Part shown: piece by piece, positions 1-10,454 of the stretch | Layout: every line of letters starts with the position of its first letter | Position numbering within the stretch: position 1 is the first letter of the stretch | Assembly (NCBI RefSeq): GCF_902729425.1 | Contig: NZ_CACVCH010000002.1 | Span: forward strand, 20,889 to 84,888 | From: Magnetospirillum sp. SS-4 | GTDB lineage: Bacteria > Pseudomonadota > Alphaproteobacteria > Rhodospirillales > Magnetospirillaceae | DNA: 64,000 nt | Direction: 5' to 3' | Notes under the pieces: model-generated | Database searches by the model: none | The model's input: the letters and a program-made list of their open reading frames with translations, nothing else | Told to the model about the DNA's origin: nothing | Made by a program: the position numbers and the translations under genes

Positions 1-2
1 GG

Positions 3-992
3 TCAAAGCAAACACTTCTCCAGGGATTTCGCGACCTCGGCCGGCGGAATGGCCTCGATGGCGTCGGAACCGAAGTCCTGGGCGCGCAGGATGGTCAGCC
101 GAACGGCGGACGGGGCGAACTTGTCGGCCGGCGTCGGTCCGAACAGCGACACCAGGGGGATGTCGGCGGCGGCCAGCATGTGGCCGGTGCCGCTGTCATT
201 GGCCAGCGCCACCCGCAACCGCCGCCCCAGGGCGATGGTGAGCAGGGGCGAGAGCATTCCGGCCTCTATCTGTTGCAGCGGCAGCAAGGCAGTGGGGACC
301 GCCGTCCGAATCGTGTCGATCCAGCCGCTTTCCGCCGGCCCCAGCAGGAAGACCGGAACCGCTCCCCTGGCGGCAAGATGGTTGGCCATCTGGCAGAAGC
401 GGTCCAGCGGCCAGCATTTGTGCTTGCCGCCGGCTCCGGGAGCAAAGCCGGCATAGACCGGGCCGGGCGGCAGCAAGGTTCCGGCCAGGACTTCCACATC
501 GGGCAGGTGGGGCAGGGGAGTGCCGGCGGCGACGGGCCGGCCGGCGGCAAGCTCCGCCAGCGCCATCAGCTGCGCCGCCATGGCCGGCGGTCGTCCGGCG
601 GAGGCCGGGCGGGAATCGGACAGCAGATACCCCGCCGCCGCCGAGATGAAGCGGCGGTGGCGGATGCGCTTCAGGATCAGGGTGGTCATCAGCCGGCGCT
701 GGGTGTCGATGATAAGGTCGAAGGCCCGGCCGGGCAGGGGATCGCGCAGCAATTCGGCCGGGCGGCTGCCGATTCCGGCCTCGTCCATCACCTCGTCGAT
801 CAGTCCGCTCACCAGCGGCGCCAGCGCATCGGCGTAGACGGTGTGTCCCTTGCCCGCCATCCAGGTGATGCGGGCGGCGGGGAAGGCGGCGCGCAACGCC
901 CGGACGAACGGCAGCTTGATCAGGCCGTCGCCGACCGCGTCCAGGCCGACATAGACCAGGATGGAGGTGGGAACGGACCCGGGCTCAGGCAT
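3..992 (-). CDS. Glycosyltransferase family 9 (heptosyltransferase-like) protein
   Basis: A 329-residue protein with the two-Rossmann layout of GT9 heptosyltransferases. The N-terminus reads ILVYVGLDAVGDGLIKLPFV, matching the GT9 'GDGLI..P' acceptor-side motif, and the C-terminal half has the nucleotide-sugar site DSGTGHMLAAADIPLVSLFG. Family members transfer heptose or related sugars to lipopolysaccharide core at the inner face of the cytoplasmic membrane. The acceptor here cannot be read from sequence. Its ATG lies inside the end of purN (8-nt overlap, ATGCCTGA), so it is probably the last gene of a purM-purN-GT9 transcript. The stop codon lies at bases 3-5, so the gene is complete. A waa-type role is inference; other GT9 enzymes act on exopolysaccharide. 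Confidence 0.8.
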   Translation of the reverse strand: MPEPGSVPTSILVYVGLDAVGDGLIKLPFVRALRAAFPAARITWMAGKGHTVYADALAPLVSGLIDEVMDEAGIGSRPAELLRDPLPGRAFDLIIDTQRRLMTTLILKRIRHRRFISAAAGYLLSDSRPASAGRPPAMAAQLMALAELAAGRPVAAGTPLPHLPDVEVLAGTLLPPGPVYAGFAPGAGGKHKCWPLDRFCQMANHLAARGAVPVFLLGPAESGWIDTIRTAVPTALLPLQQIEAGMLSPLLTIALGRRLRVALANDSGTGHMLAAADIPLVSLFGPTPADKFAPSAVRLTILRAQDFGSDAIEAIPPAEVAKSLEKCLL

Positions 993-1592
993 CCCGGATC
1001 AGGGCGCGGTTGCCCTCGACCGTCACCCGGTCCTCGGCCAGCAGCCGCAGCGCCAGGGGATAGGCCTTGTGCTCCTGCTCCAGCACGCGGGCGGCGAGGC
1101 TGTTCTCGTCGTCGCCGGCCAGAACCGGCACGGCGGACTGAACCAGGATGGGGCCGTCGTCCAGATCGGGCGTCACCAGATGGACGGTGCAGCCGTGCAG
1201 CTTCACCCCGGCCTCGATGGCGCGGCGGTGGGTGTGCAGACCCTTGAACGAGGGCAGCAGCGACGGATGGATGTTGATCATCCGATCGCGCCAGCTTTCG
1301 ACGAAGCCCGCCGACAGCAGGCGCATGAAGCCGGCAAGGCAGATGATCTCGATTCCGGCGGCCCGCAGGGCGTTGTCCATTTCTGCGTCGAAGGCCTCGC
1401 GGGACGCAAATCCCCCGTGGGGGATGACCAGGGTGGGAATGCCGGCCTTGGCCGCCCGCTCCAGGGCGTAGGCGCCGGCGACGTTGGAGATCACCAGCGC
1501 GATGCCGGCCGGATAGGCCGGATCGGCGCAGGCGTCGATCAGGGCTTGCAGGTTGCTACCCCGTCCCGAGACCAGTACGCCGACCTTCCGTC

Positions 1593-1596
<4 letters not shown>
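985..1596 (-). CDS. purN: Phosphoribosylglycinamide formyltransferase PurN
   Basis: GAR transformylase, 203 residues. It transfers the formyl group of 10-formyltetrahydrofolate to glycinamide ribonucleotide, step 3 of de novo purine synthesis, in the cytosol. The start region [16 protein letters not shown] is the phosphate-binding loop. The segment [16 protein letters not shown] carries the catalytic Asn and His, and the Asp of TPDLDDGPI completes the active site. I chose the GTG at 1596 because it overlaps the purM stop as GTGA and places the SGRGSN loop at the usual distance from the N-terminus. Length and order (purM-purN) are standard for alphaproteobacteria, and translational coupling to purM is likely. 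Confidence 0.96.
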
Positions 1597-2669
<1,073 letters not shown>

Positions 2670-2746
2670 GGGCTTCCTCGTATGCTTCGGTGTGGTATGG
2701 TCGGCGCGGAATTCGGTGGAAGATACTTGATCCCGGACGGTTTGCA

Positions 2747-3820
2747 ATGGCTTCTCTCCGCCTTGTATGGGGCGCGCTGATCCTGTCGGCCTGGCTGGCG
2801 GCATCGCCGGCGGCGATGGCGGCCGACGCCTTCGCCGTGCGCGGCATTGACGTGGACGTGACCGCGGGCGGCGTCGCCGGCGCCAAGGAACAGGCTATGG
2901 CCGAGGCGGAGCGCGTCGGCTTCCGCCGATTGCTGGAACGCCTGACCATGCCCGCCGACCATGTTCGCCTGCCCGGGGGGGAGGCGGCGCAATATGTCCG
3001 GGACGTTTCCATCGAGCGCGAGCGATCCTCGGCGGTACGCTACATCGCCACCCTGACGGTACGCTACAATCCCGTCGCGGTGAAGAAGCTGCTGCGCGAT
3101 TCCGGCATCAAGTACGCCGAACCGCGCTCCCGCCCGGTGGTGATCGTGCCGCTGTTCCGGCCCCAGGGCGGCGGCCGGCCGGTGCTGTGGGACGATCCCA
3201 ATCCGTGGCGGGCGGCCTGGGCGGCGCAGGGAACCGGCGGCTTGGTGCCGTTGGCGGTTCCCGCCGGAGACACCGCCGATCTGGCCACCCTGACCGTGGA
3301 CAAGGCGCTGGCCCTGGACGCCGAAGCCCTGGGCGCGCTGGGCGCGCGGTTCCGTACCGGCGACGTGGTGGTGGCGGTGGCGTCCGTCAATTCCGCCGGC
3401 ACTGCCGTGGATGTGGGCCTGATGGGAGCCCCCGGCGTGCTGCGGCCATTCGAGACCCGCTCCTATCCCTTGCCCGATGGCGACGTGGAGGCCGGGCAGC
3501 GCGTCGCCGCCCTCGACATCGCCGCCGGCTTCGATGCCGCCTACAAGCAGCAGAACCTGCTGGCTTTCGACCGGGCCGGCACCATGGGCACGCTGGTGCC
3601 GCTGCGCGGGCTGGAAGACTGGCTGATGGTGCGCGAGCGCCTGGGCGGGGTGCCCATGGTGCGGCGCTGGGAGATCGTGTCGCTGTCGCGGGAGGAAGCC
3701 GCCCTGGTGCTGCACACCGTGGGCGAGCCCGAGCAGATCAAGGCCGCCCTGGCTTCGGCCGGTCTGGCGCTGGACTGGAACGAGGGCTATTGGACCATGC
3801 GGCTGGCCGTGCACAGATAG
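2747..3820 (+). CDS. Exported DUF2066 family protein
   Basis: A 357-residue protein that begins with a clear signal peptide: basic residue, hydrophobic run [13 protein letters not shown], and AxA-type cleavage near AAMA|AD. The mature N-terminus [14 protein letters not shown] followed by '[21 protein letters not shown]' spacing is typical of DUF2066, a periplasmic or outer-membrane-associated family of unknown function. No enzymatic motif is visible. It lies divergent from purM with only about 77 bp between, so the promoters must overlap, and 18 bp upstream of the PerM-like gene, with which it is probably co-transcribed. The DUF2066-PerM-HdaA order recurs in alphaproteobacteria, from general knowledge. 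Confidence 0.82.
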   Translation: MASLRLVWGALILSAWLAASPAAMAADAFAVRGIDVDVTAGGVAGAKEQAMAEAERVGFRRLLERLTMPADHVRLPGGEAAQYVRDVSIERERSSAVRYIATLTVRYNPVAVKKLLRDSGIKYAEPRSRPVVIVPLFRPQGGGRPVLWDDPNPWRAAWAAQGTGGLVPLAVPAGDTADLATLTVDKALALDAEALGALGARFRTGDVVVAVASVNSAGTAVDVGLMGAPGVLRPFETRSYPLPDGDVEAGQRVAALDIAAGFDAAYKQQNLLAFDRAGTMGTLVPLRGLEDWLMVRERLGGVPMVRRWEIVSLSREEAALVLHTVGEPEQIKAALASAGLALDWNEGYWTMRLAVHR

Positions 3821-3838
3821 GATTGGGGGAAGACGACC

Positions 3839-4945
3839 ATGATGCTGGATCGGCGGATGCAGCCGGCCATGACACCGGCCCAGCGGATCAGGTTCTGGGC
3901 TTTCTGCGCCCTGCTGTTCCTGGTGGCGCTGTATCTGCTGCGCGGGGTGCTGCTGCCGTTCGTGGCCGGCATGGCCATCGCCTATTTCCTCGACCCGCAG
4001 GCCGACCGGCTGGAACGGCTGGGCCTGTCGCGGGTCTGGGCCACCGGCCTGATCACGCTGGCGTTCTTTTCGGTGTTCGGGGTGCTGCTGTTCCTCCTGA
4101 TTCCGGTGCTGGAGCAGCAAGTCTCCACCTTCGTGCAGCGCCTGCCCGGCTATGTGGCGACCCTCAACGAGCGGGTGCGGCCGCTGCTCAAGGATATTTA
4201 CGATCACCTGACGCCCGCCGAGGTGGAAAAGCTTCAGGGGTCGCTGGGCGCCTATGCCGGCACCGTCGCCGGCTGGGGGCTTGACCTGTTGAAGCAGGTG
4301 CTGACCGGCGGAATCGCCGTGTTCGGCATCTTGTCGTTGCTGTTCATCACCCCGGTGGTGACGTTCTATCTGCTGCGCGACTGGGACCGGATGACCGCCA
4401 CCATCGACGGCTGGCTGCCGCGCCATCACGCCGACACCATCCGGGAGGAACTGCGCGAGGTCGACCGCACCCTGGCCGGTTTCGTCCGCGGTCAGGCCAC
4501 GGTCTGCATCGCCATGGCGACCTTCTACGGCATCGGCCTGACCCTGACCGGCCTTGACCTTGGCCTGATGATCGGCATCGGCACCGGTCTCGGCGCCTTC
4601 GTGCCCTATGTGGGCATGCTGATCGGCTTGATGGCCAGCGTCGGACTGGCGATCGCCCAGGGGGGCGAGCCGTTCCTGCTGGGCGGCGTGGCGGTGGTGT
4701 TCATCCTCGGCAACATCCTGGAAGGCAACATCCTGACTCCCAATCTGGTGGGGGATCGGGTGGGGTTGCATCCGGTATGGATCATCTTCTCGCTGCTGTC
4801 GGGGGCGGCGCTGTTCGGATTCGTCGGCGTGCTGCTGGCGGTGCCGGTGGCGTCGGTGGTGGGGGTGGCGACCCGATTCGCCATGGGCAGGTATCGGGCG
4901 AGTTCGCTTTACACCGGCAGCGGAGAGCCCGACGGCCAGCCATGA
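3839..4945 (+). CDS. AI-2E transporter / PerM family membrane protein
   Basis: A 368-residue polytopic inner-membrane protein. It has a first hydrophobic pair (FWAFCALLFLVALYLL, VLLPFVAGMAIAYFLDP), a long amphipathic central segment, then clustered helices near the C-terminus. The motif FLDPQADRLERLGLSR after helix 2 and the late segments GTGLGAFVPYVGM and ILEGNILTPNLVGDRVGLHP are hallmarks of the AI-2E/PerM (UPF0118) family. Family members have been proposed as exporters of autoinducer-2 or as Na+/H+ antiporters; the substrate here is unknown. Two consecutive ATGs occur at 3839 and 3842 behind a GGGGGA sequence. The stop overlaps the hdaA start as ATGA, which implies translational coupling. 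Confidence 0.88.
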   Translation: MMLDRRMQPAMTPAQRIRFWAFCALLFLVALYLLRGVLLPFVAGMAIAYFLDPQADRLERLGLSRVWATGLITLAFFSVFGVLLFLLIPVLEQQVSTFVQRLPGYVATLNERVRPLLKDIYDHLTPAEVEKLQGSLGAYAGTVAGWGLDLLKQVLTGGIAVFGILSLLFITPVVTFYLLRDWDRMTATIDGWLPRHHADTIREELREVDRTLAGFVRGQATVCIAMATFYGIGLTLTGLDLGLMIGIGTGLGAFVPYVGMLIGLMASVGLAIAQGGEPFLLGGVAVVFILGNILEGNILTPNLVGDRVGLHPVWIIFSLLSGAALFGFVGVLLAVPVASVVGVATRFAMGRYRASSLYTGSGEPDGQP

Positions 4946-5628
4946 CCGAGGCTCAGATTCCTCTCGATCTCGGCCATCGTCCGGCCCTGACCGACGCCGA
5001 TTTCCTGGTGGCGCCCTGCAACGCCGAGGCCCATGCCTGGCTGGAGCGCTGGGCCGGCTGGCCCGGACCGGCCTCGGTGATCCATGGCCCCGCCGGCAGC
5101 GGCAAGACCCATCTCGCCCGGGTGTTCGCCGTCGCCAGCGGCGCCGTCACCATCGCCGCCGCCACCCTGGGCGTGGCCGATCCCCCCCGCCTGCTGGCCG
5201 TGTCGCCGGTGGTGGTGGTGGAGGATTGCGACCGGGGCGGTCTTGACGAGGCGGCGCTGTTTCACCTGATCAATCTGGTGAAGGAGACCGGCGGCCGCCT
5301 GCTGCTGAGCGGGCGCGAGCCGCCGTCGCGTTGGCCGGTCACGCTGCCCGACTTGCGCTCGCGGCTGCTGGCGATGCCGGCGCTGGCCATCGGCGCCCCC
5401 GACGACGAGGTGTTGGCGGCGTTGCTGGTCAAGCTGTTCGCCGACCGTCAGCTTCGCGTTGGAGAAGACGTGGTGTCCTATCTGCTGGGGCGGATGGAGC
5501 GCAGCTTCGCCGCCGCCGCCCGGCTGGTGGAGCGGCTGGACCGCGCCGCCATGGCCGGGCGCCGCGCCGTCACGGTTCCGTTGGCGCGGGCGGTTCTGGA
5601 GACGGCTCCAGATCCTTCGGCCGGGTGA
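4942..5628 (+). CDS. hdaA: DnaA-related regulatory inactivator HdaA
   Basis: A 228-residue AAA+ protein homologous to the ATPase core of DnaA without the DNA-binding domain. Residues 5-10 (QIPLDL) match the short N-terminal clamp-binding motif through which Hda proteins dock on the DNA polymerase sliding clamp. The Walker A loop GPAGSGKT is at 49-56 and a Walker B-like VVVVEDCD follows. In Caulobacter, HdaA with the clamp stimulates ATP hydrolysis by DnaA and so limits re-initiation; the same role is inferred here. It is coupled to the PerM-like gene (ATGA). Its last 59 bases overlap the 3' end of sixA on the other strand. Length is normal for the family. Confidence 0.88.
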   Translation: MTEAQIPLDLGHRPALTDADFLVAPCNAEAHAWLERWAGWPGPASVIHGPAGSGKTHLARVFAVASGAVTIAAATLGVADPPRLLAVSPVVVVEDCDRGGLDEAALFHLINLVKETGGRLLLSGREPPSRWPVTLPDLRSRLLAMPALAIGAPDDEVLAALLVKLFADRQLRVGEDVVSYLLGRMERSFAAAARLVERLDRAAMAGRRAVTVPLARAVLETAPDPSAG

Positions 5629-6118
5629 AGGCGACAAGACGGCCGGTGCCGGCCTCGATCTCGCTCCAGCGGCCGATATCCAGCTCGATCTCGGCCAGGG
5701 CACCTGTCGAGAACTTGGCGCCCAAGCGGGCCAGCGCCTCGGAATCGCCGTGATTGCCGGCCAGCGCCTGCGCCAGATTGGCGAATCCGGGGTTGTGGCC
5801 GATCAGCATCACCGAGGCGATGTTGTCGTCCAGGCGGCGCAGCCGGTGCAGCAGGGCGCCGCGGCCGGCCTCGTAAAGCTCGTCCTCGATGGCGACGGGG
5901 ACCCCTTCCAGCTTGGGCTCGATGATGTCCCAGGTGGACCGCGTGCGGCGGCTGGACGAGACCAGAACCAGGGCCGGCCGGATGTGGCCGGCCTCCAGGA
6001 AACGGGCCATGGCGCGGGCCGCCAGCCGGCCGCGCTTGGCCAGCGGCCGGTCGATGTCGTCCATGCCGGCGTCGTCCCAGTTGGACTTGGCGTGGCGGAG
6101 CAGGAAGAGTTTTCTCAT
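5570..6118 (-). CDS. sixA: SixA-type histidine phosphatase
   Basis: A 182-residue histidine-phosphatase-superfamily protein. The N-terminal [13 protein letters not shown] has the catalytic RHA(K/E) motif, and [12 protein letters not shown] supplies the second catalytic His. SixA enzymes remove phosphate from phosphohistidine, for example on HPt or PTS domains; the substrate in this organism is unknown. I chose the ATG at 6118 because the RHAK motif then sits at the usual residue 8-10; an in-frame ATG at 6127 would add three residues. The Pro/Glu-rich tail overlaps the end of hdaA by 59 bp in the antisense orientation. The gene is divergent from ppk, adjoining the polyphosphate genes. Confidence 0.87.
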   Translation of the reverse strand: MRKLFLLRHAKSNWDDAGMDDIDRPLAKRGRLAARAMARFLEAGHIRPALVLVSSSRRTRSTWDIIEPKLEGVPVAIEDELYEAGRGALLHRLRRLDDNIASVMLIGHNPGFANLAQALAGNHGDSEALARLGAKFSTGALAEIELDIGRWSEIEAGTGRLVAFTRPKDLEPSPEPPAPTEP

Positions 6119-6137
6119 GTTCGTCATCGACCGGGTC

Positions 6138-6166
6138 ATGACAGGCCTGTGCCAAGCATATATAAA
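6138..6166 (+). promoter_or_regulatory. Candidate sigma-70 promoter for ppk
   Basis: ATGACA (6138-6143) and TATAAA (6161-6166) are separated by 17 bp. They match the -35 and -10 consensus at four or more positions each and are unusually AT-rich for this genome. The start site would fall near 6173, about 35 bp before the ppk ATG. It is a prediction from sequence only. Confidence 0.5.
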
Positions 6167-6209
6167 TGGTGATGGGGACGCCAAGCTACCCTATCGGAGA
6201 AACGTCGTC

Positions 6210-8357
6210 ATGACTTCGCAGGCTGCGGATACATCCGCCATCGGCATGGATTCCAAGGAACGCTTCATCAATCGCGAGCTTTCCTGGCTGGCTTTCAATG
6301 CCCGCGTCATCGACGAGGCGTACAATCACCATCATCCCCTGCTGGAACGTTTGCGGTTTCTGTCCATCTCGGCGGCGAACCTGGATGAGTTCTACATGGT
6401 TCGCGTCGCCGGCCTGAAAGGGCAGGTCGAGGCCGGGGTGATGACCACCAGCCAGGACGGCCTGACCCCGGCGCAGCAACTGGTGGCCATCAACGCCAAG
6501 GCGGCCGATCTGCTGTCGGCGCAAAAGCGCTGCTGGCGCGAGCTGAAGGACGAGATGCGCGACGCCGGCATCAAGGTGATCGACCGGACAGAACTGCTCA
6601 AATCCGACATGAAGTGGCTGGAAAACCGCTTCATGGAAAACGTGTTTCCGGTCCTCACGCCGCTGGCCATCGATCCGGCGCATCCGTTCCCGTTCCTGCC
6701 CAATGCCGGCTTCGCCATGGTGCTGCACCTGTTCCGCCTGGAGGATGGCGACGTGCTGCGGGCGCTGCTGCCCCTGCCCAGCCAGGTCGAGCGCTTCACC
6801 CGCCTGCCCGGCGACGATATCCGCTTCCTGCCCCTGGAAGAGCTGGTGCTGGTGTTCATCGGCCACATCTTTCCCGGCTTCAGGGTCGAGGGGCACGGGC
6901 TGTTCCGGGTCATCCGCGATTCCGAGATGGATATCGACGAAGAAGCCGAGGATCTGGTTCGGGTGTTCGAATCGGCGCTGAAGCGCCGCCGTCGCGGCCA
7001 TGTCATCCGTCTGACCTTCGACGCCGGCATTCCCGAGGACCTGAAGCGGCTGGTCATCGCCGAGATGCATGTGGACGAGGAGGACGTGTTCGAGATCGAC
7101 GGCCTGCTGGGGCTGGTCGACACCCGCAAGCTGATCGTCGACGAACGGCCCGATCTTCTGTTTCCGCCCTACAACGCCCGATTTCCCGAACGGGTGAGGG
7201 ATTTCGGCGGCGATTGCTTCGCCGCCATCCGCAAGAAGGACATCGTCGTCCACCATCCGTTCGAAAGCTTCGACGTGGTGGTTCAGTTCATCCGTCAGGC
7301 GGCCCGCGACCCCCAGGTGGTGGCCATCAAGCAGACCCTGTACCGCACCAGCGCCGACAGCCCCATCGTCAAGGCGCTGGTGGAGGCGGCCGAGGCCGGC
7401 AAGTCGGTCACCGCCATGGTCGAACTGAAGGCCCGCTTCGACGAGGAGGCCAATATCCGCTGGGCTCGCGACCTGGAACGGGCCGGCGCCCAGGTGGTGT
7501 TCGGATTCCTGGAATTGAAGACCCATGCCAAGATATCGCTGGTGGTGCGCAGGGAAGGCGGCTCGCTGGTCTCCTACGTTCATTTCGGCACCGGCAACTA
7601 CCATCCCATCACCGCCAAGATCTATACCGACCTGTCGTTCTTCACCTGCGATCCGGCGCTGTGCCGCGACGCCGCCAAGACCTTCAACTACATGACCGGC
7701 TACGCCACGCCGGACAAGCTGGAAAGCCTGGCCATCGCGCCGATGTTCCTGCGCAAGAACGTGCTGCGGCTGATCGATGACGAGATCGACAACGTCAAGG
7801 CCGGCAAGCCCGGCGCCATGTGGCTGAAGATGAATTCGCTGGTCTGCCCCCAACTGATCGACGCGCTGTACCGCGCCTCGCAGGAGGGGGTGAAGATCGA
7901 CCTGGTGATTCGCGGCATCTGCTGTCTGCGTCCCGGCGTGCCCGGCCTGTCCGAGAACATCCGGGTCAAGTCCATCGTCGGGCGGTTCCTCGAACATTCC
8001 CGCATCTTCTGCTTTGGCAACGGCCATCGCCTGCCGTCGCGCCATGCCAAGGTCTACATCTCGTCGGCCGACTGGATGCCGCGCAACATGGACTGGCGGG
8101 TGGAATCCTTCGTTCCCATCGAGAATTCCACCGTTCACCGGCAGGTTCTCGACCAGATCATGGTGGCGAATCTCAAGGATCAGGCCCAGACGTGGCTGCT
8201 GCGGCCCGACGGAACCTACGAGCGCTTCCTGGCGGCGGAGGGCGCGTTCAGCGCCCACACCTATTTCATGACCAACCCGTCCCTGTCCGGACGCGGCAGC
8301 GCCGGCGCCGGCGAACGGAGCCGCAAGCCCAGGCTGCACGTCGGCCAGCCGGCATGA
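6210..8357 (+). CDS. ppk: Polyphosphate kinase PPK1
   Basis: A 715-residue enzyme that polymerises the gamma-phosphate of ATP into inorganic polyphosphate, reversibly, at the inner face of the membrane. The N-terminal [19 protein letters not shown] is the PPK1 opening motif. Two phospholipase-D-like C-terminal domains carry the histidines H439 (in KTHAK) and H612 (in SRHAKVY), corresponding to the two essential histidines of E. coli [12 protein letters not shown] is also conserved. The ATG at 6210 is preceded by GGAGA at a good distance and gives the standard length. It is followed 10 bp later by ppx, so synthesis and degradation of polyphosphate are encoded together. Confidence 0.97.
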   Translation: MTSQAADTSAIGMDSKERFINRELSWLAFNARVIDEAYNHHHPLLERLRFLSISAANLDEFYMVRVAGLKGQVEAGVMTTSQDGLTPAQQLVAINAKAADLLSAQKRCWRELKDEMRDAGIKVIDRTELLKSDMKWLENRFMENVFPVLTPLAIDPAHPFPFLPNAGFAMVLHLFRLEDGDVLRALLPLPSQVERFTRLPGDDIRFLPLEELVLVFIGHIFPGFRVEGHGLFRVIRDSEMDIDEEAEDLVRVFESALKRRRRGHVIRLTFDAGIPEDLKRLVIAEMHVDEEDVFEIDGLLGLVDTRKLIVDERPDLLFPPYNARFPERVRDFGGDCFAAIRKKDIVVHHPFESFDVVVQFIRQAARDPQVVAIKQTLYRTSADSPIVKALVEAAEAGKSVTAMVELKARFDEEANIRWARDLERAGAQVVFGFLELKTHAKISLVVRREGGSLVSYVHFGTGNYHPITAKIYTDLSFFTCDPALCRDAAKTFNYMTGYATPDKLESLAIAPMFLRKNVLRLIDDEIDNVKAGKPGAMWLKMNSLVCPQLIDALYRASQEGVKIDLVIRGICCLRPGVPGLSENIRVKSIVGRFLEHSRIFCFGNGHRLPSRHAKVYISSADWMPRNMDWRVESFVPIENSTVHRQVLDQIMVANLKDQAQTWLLRPDGTYERFLAAEGAFSAHTYFMTNPSLSGRGSAGAGERSRKPRLHVGQPA

Positions 8358-8367
8358 CGGTCCGGTC

Positions 8368-9852
8368 ATGAAGATCAAGCTCCGCCAGGAGCCCATCGGC
8401 ATCATCGACATAGGGTCGAACTCGATCCGCCTGTGCGTCTACGACATCGCCCACCGGGTGCCGGTGCCGCTGTTCAACGAGAAGGCGGTGTGCGGTCTCG
8501 GCATGGGCATCGGTTCGACCGGACGGCTCAATCCGGATGGAATCGAGACGGCCCTGGCCGCGTTGGGCCGGTTCGTGACCCTGTGCCGCGCCATGGACGT
8601 CTCGCGCCTCGACATCCTGGCGACCGCGGCGGTGCGCGACGCCGCCGATGGCGAGGCCTTCGTCCGCGAGGTGGAACGGCGCCACCGTGTCCGGATCAAG
8701 GTGCTGTCGGGCGGGCAGGAGGCCAAGATGGCGGCGATGGGAGTGCTGTGCGGCACGCCGGACGCCAACGGCATCGTCGCCGACCTGGGCGGCGGCTCGC
8801 TGGAACTGGTGACGGTGGAGGGCGGCGATTTCGGCCGTTTCGTCACCATGCCGCTCGGCATGCTGCGGCTGGCCGAGGCGTCGGGCGACAATCGCGACCG
8901 CGCCGGCTCCATCGTCGAGGGCCATCTCAACCACATTTCCTGGCTGAAGCAGGGCAGGGGGCGCAACATCTACGCCGTCGGCGGCGCCTGGCGCGCCATC
9001 GCCCGCATCTGCATCAACCAGACCCAGCACCCGCTGACCGTTCTGGACAATTTCTCGCTGGAGGCGAAGGAGGCGCTGCGCATCCTCGAACTGGTCTCCC
9101 AGCAAAGCCGCAAGTCGCTGGAGAAGATTCCCGGCGTGTCGCGCAAGCGGGTGGGCGGCCTGCCGCTGGCCGCCCTGATTCTGGGCAAGGTGGTCCGCGC
9201 CGTGCAGCCGGCGCGGCTGGTATTCTCCATCTACGGCATGCGGGAAGGGCAGTTCTTCAAGCGGCTGCCCGACAAGATGAAGACCGAGGACCCGTTGCTG
9301 GCGGTGTGCCGCCAGATGGCGATCCTGAATTCCCGCTTTCCCGAGCATGGCGACGAATTGCTGGCCTGGACGGCGCCGCTGTTTCCCGGCGAGACCCCGC
9401 GCGAGACCCAGCTTCGCCACGCCACTTGCCTGGTGTCGGACATCTTTTGGAACGAGCATCCCGACTATCGGGCCGAACAGGCGTTCCTGCGCATTCTCCG
9501 CCTGCCGTTCATGGGGGTCGGCCACCGTCACCGCGCCGCCATCGCCTTCGCCATCTATTGCCGCTATCAGGGCAACGAGGACTCGCCGCTGGTCCAGCGC
9601 GCCATCGGCCTGATGGAGGAGGGCTGGCTGCATCGCTGCCGGGTGGTCGGGCTGGCGCTTCGTCTTGCCCATACCTTGTCGGGGGGGGCGCCCAACCTGC
9701 TGCGCCAGACCCGGCTGTTCGTCGAGAACCGGCTGCTGGTGCTGGAAAGTCCCGCCGCCAATCCCGCCTTCGCCATTGATGCCGAACGCGCCTTCGACCG
9801 TCTCGCCAAGGCCCTGGATTGCGAGGCGCTGGCGGTCAGGCGGATCAATTGA
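8368..9852 (+). CDS. ppx: Exopolyphosphatase / guanosine pentaphosphatase family (Ppx/GppA)
   Basis: A 494-residue protein of the ASKHA fold. The first phosphate loop IGIIDIGSNSIRL is at residues 10-22, the segment ATAAVRDAADG contains the conserved 'A.RDA' motif, and ADLGGGSLELV is the second phosphate loop. The C-terminal half is the all-helical HD-like extension. Family enzymes hydrolyse terminal phosphates of polyphosphate or convert pppGpp to ppGpp; adjacency to ppk favours exopolyphosphatase. The gene starts 10 bp after ppk and its stop overlaps the next gene's TTG start (TTGA). A (p)ppGpp synthetase/hydrolase lies in the same window (53.1 kb), so the two alternatives cannot be separated by context alone. 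Confidence 0.92.
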   Translation: MKIKLRQEPIGIIDIGSNSIRLCVYDIAHRVPVPLFNEKAVCGLGMGIGSTGRLNPDGIETALAALGRFVTLCRAMDVSRLDILATAAVRDAADGEAFVREVERRHRVRIKVLSGGQEAKMAAMGVLCGTPDANGIVADLGGGSLELVTVEGGDFGRFVTMPLGMLRLAEASGDNRDRAGSIVEGHLNHISWLKQGRGRNIYAVGGAWRAIARICINQTQHPLTVLDNFSLEAKEALRILELVSQQSRKSLEKIPGVSRKRVGGLPLAALILGKVVRAVQPARLVFSIYGMREGQFFKRLPDKMKTEDPLLAVCRQMAILNSRFPEHGDELLAWTAPLFPGETPRETQLRHATCLVSDIFWNEHPDYRAEQAFLRILRLPFMGVGHRHRAAIAFAIYCRYQGNEDSPLVQRAIGLMEEGWLHRCRVVGLALRLAHTLSGGAPNLLRQTRLFVENRLLVLESPAANPAFAIDAERAFDRLAKALDCEALAVRRIN

Positions 9853-10304
9853 TCCGCATATTCATTGACGGCGACGCCTGCCCGGTCAAGGACGAGGCGT
9901 TCAAGGTGGCGGCCCGCTACGGGCTCAGGACCATCGTGGTGGGCAATGCCTGGCTGCGGCTGCCCGATGATCCGCTGCTGTCCATGGTGGTGGTGCCCGA
10001 AGGTCCCGACGCCGCCGACGACCGCATCGCCGAGATGATCGAGGCCGCCGATATCTGCGTCACCAACGACATCCCGCTGGGCGGCCGCTGCCTGGCCAAG
10101 GGGGCGCTGGCCATCCGTCCCAACGGCAAGCCGTTCACCGAGGCGTCCATCGGCGACGCCATGGCGACGCGGGAACTGATGAACGCCCTGCGCGAGACCG
10201 GCGCCATCACTGGCGGACCGGCTCCGTTCTCCAGGCAGGACCGTTCCCGCTTCCTGTCGGCGCTGGATACCATGGTGCATCAGGCCAGGCGGATGAAACG
10301 CTGA
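9849..10304 (+). CDS. YaiI/YqxD (DUF188) family protein
   Basis: A 151-residue protein of the UPF0178/DUF188 family. The N-terminus IRIFIDGDACPVKDEA has the acidic 'DxDACPVK' motif typical of PIN-like metal-dependent folds, followed by IVVGNAWLRLP and GPDAADDRIAE and the late TNDIPLGGRCLAKGA. No biochemical function is established for the family; a nuclease-like activity is only suggested by fold. I chose the TTG at 9849, which overlaps the ppx stop as TTGA and places the DGDACP motif at the usual distance from the N-terminus. An upstream ATG would extend the protein with ppx-overlapping sequence. It is translationally coupled to ppx. Confidence 0.85.
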   Translation: MIRIFIDGDACPVKDEAFKVAARYGLRTIVVGNAWLRLPDDPLLSMVVVPEGPDAADDRIAEMIEAADICVTNDIPLGGRCLAKGALAIRPNGKPFTEASIGDAMATRELMNALRETGAITGGPAPFSRQDRSRFLSALDTMVHQARRMKR

Positions 10305-10324
10305 TCCTGACGCCGGTCGTGGCC

Positions 10325-10352
10325 TTGCATCCGCCCTGGTTTTGTGTATAGT
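10325..10352 (+). promoter_or_regulatory. Candidate sigma-70 promoter of the rpsF operon
   Basis: TTGCAT (10325-10330), a 16-bp spacer and TATAGT (10347-10352) form a good sigma-70-like promoter in the gap after the YaiI gene. Transcription would start near 10359, giving a leader of about 95 nt ahead of rpsF. Confidence 0.6.
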
Positions 10353-10399
10353 GCGCCGCTTCCAACCCTTGCCGTCTCCCGTCCGGGATGCCGGCTATG

Positions 10400-10426
10400 C
10401 CCGTTCGTCCATTGGGGATGGACGGG
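10400..10426 (+). promoter_or_regulatory. Bulged hairpin in the rpsF leader (possible S6:S18 autoregulatory site)
   Basis: In the predicted leader RNA, CCCG (10400-10403) pairs with CGGG (10423-10426) and TCCAT (10408-10412) pairs with ATGGA (10418-10422). This leaves a four-base bulge (TTCG) on the 5' side and a five-base loop. Many bacteria control this operon through S6:S18 binding to a bulged leader hairpin containing CCG. The position fits, but I cannot confirm the consensus. Confidence 0.3.
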
Positions 10427-10454
10427 AAGAGAAAAGCCAGAAGGGGTTTTTCAC

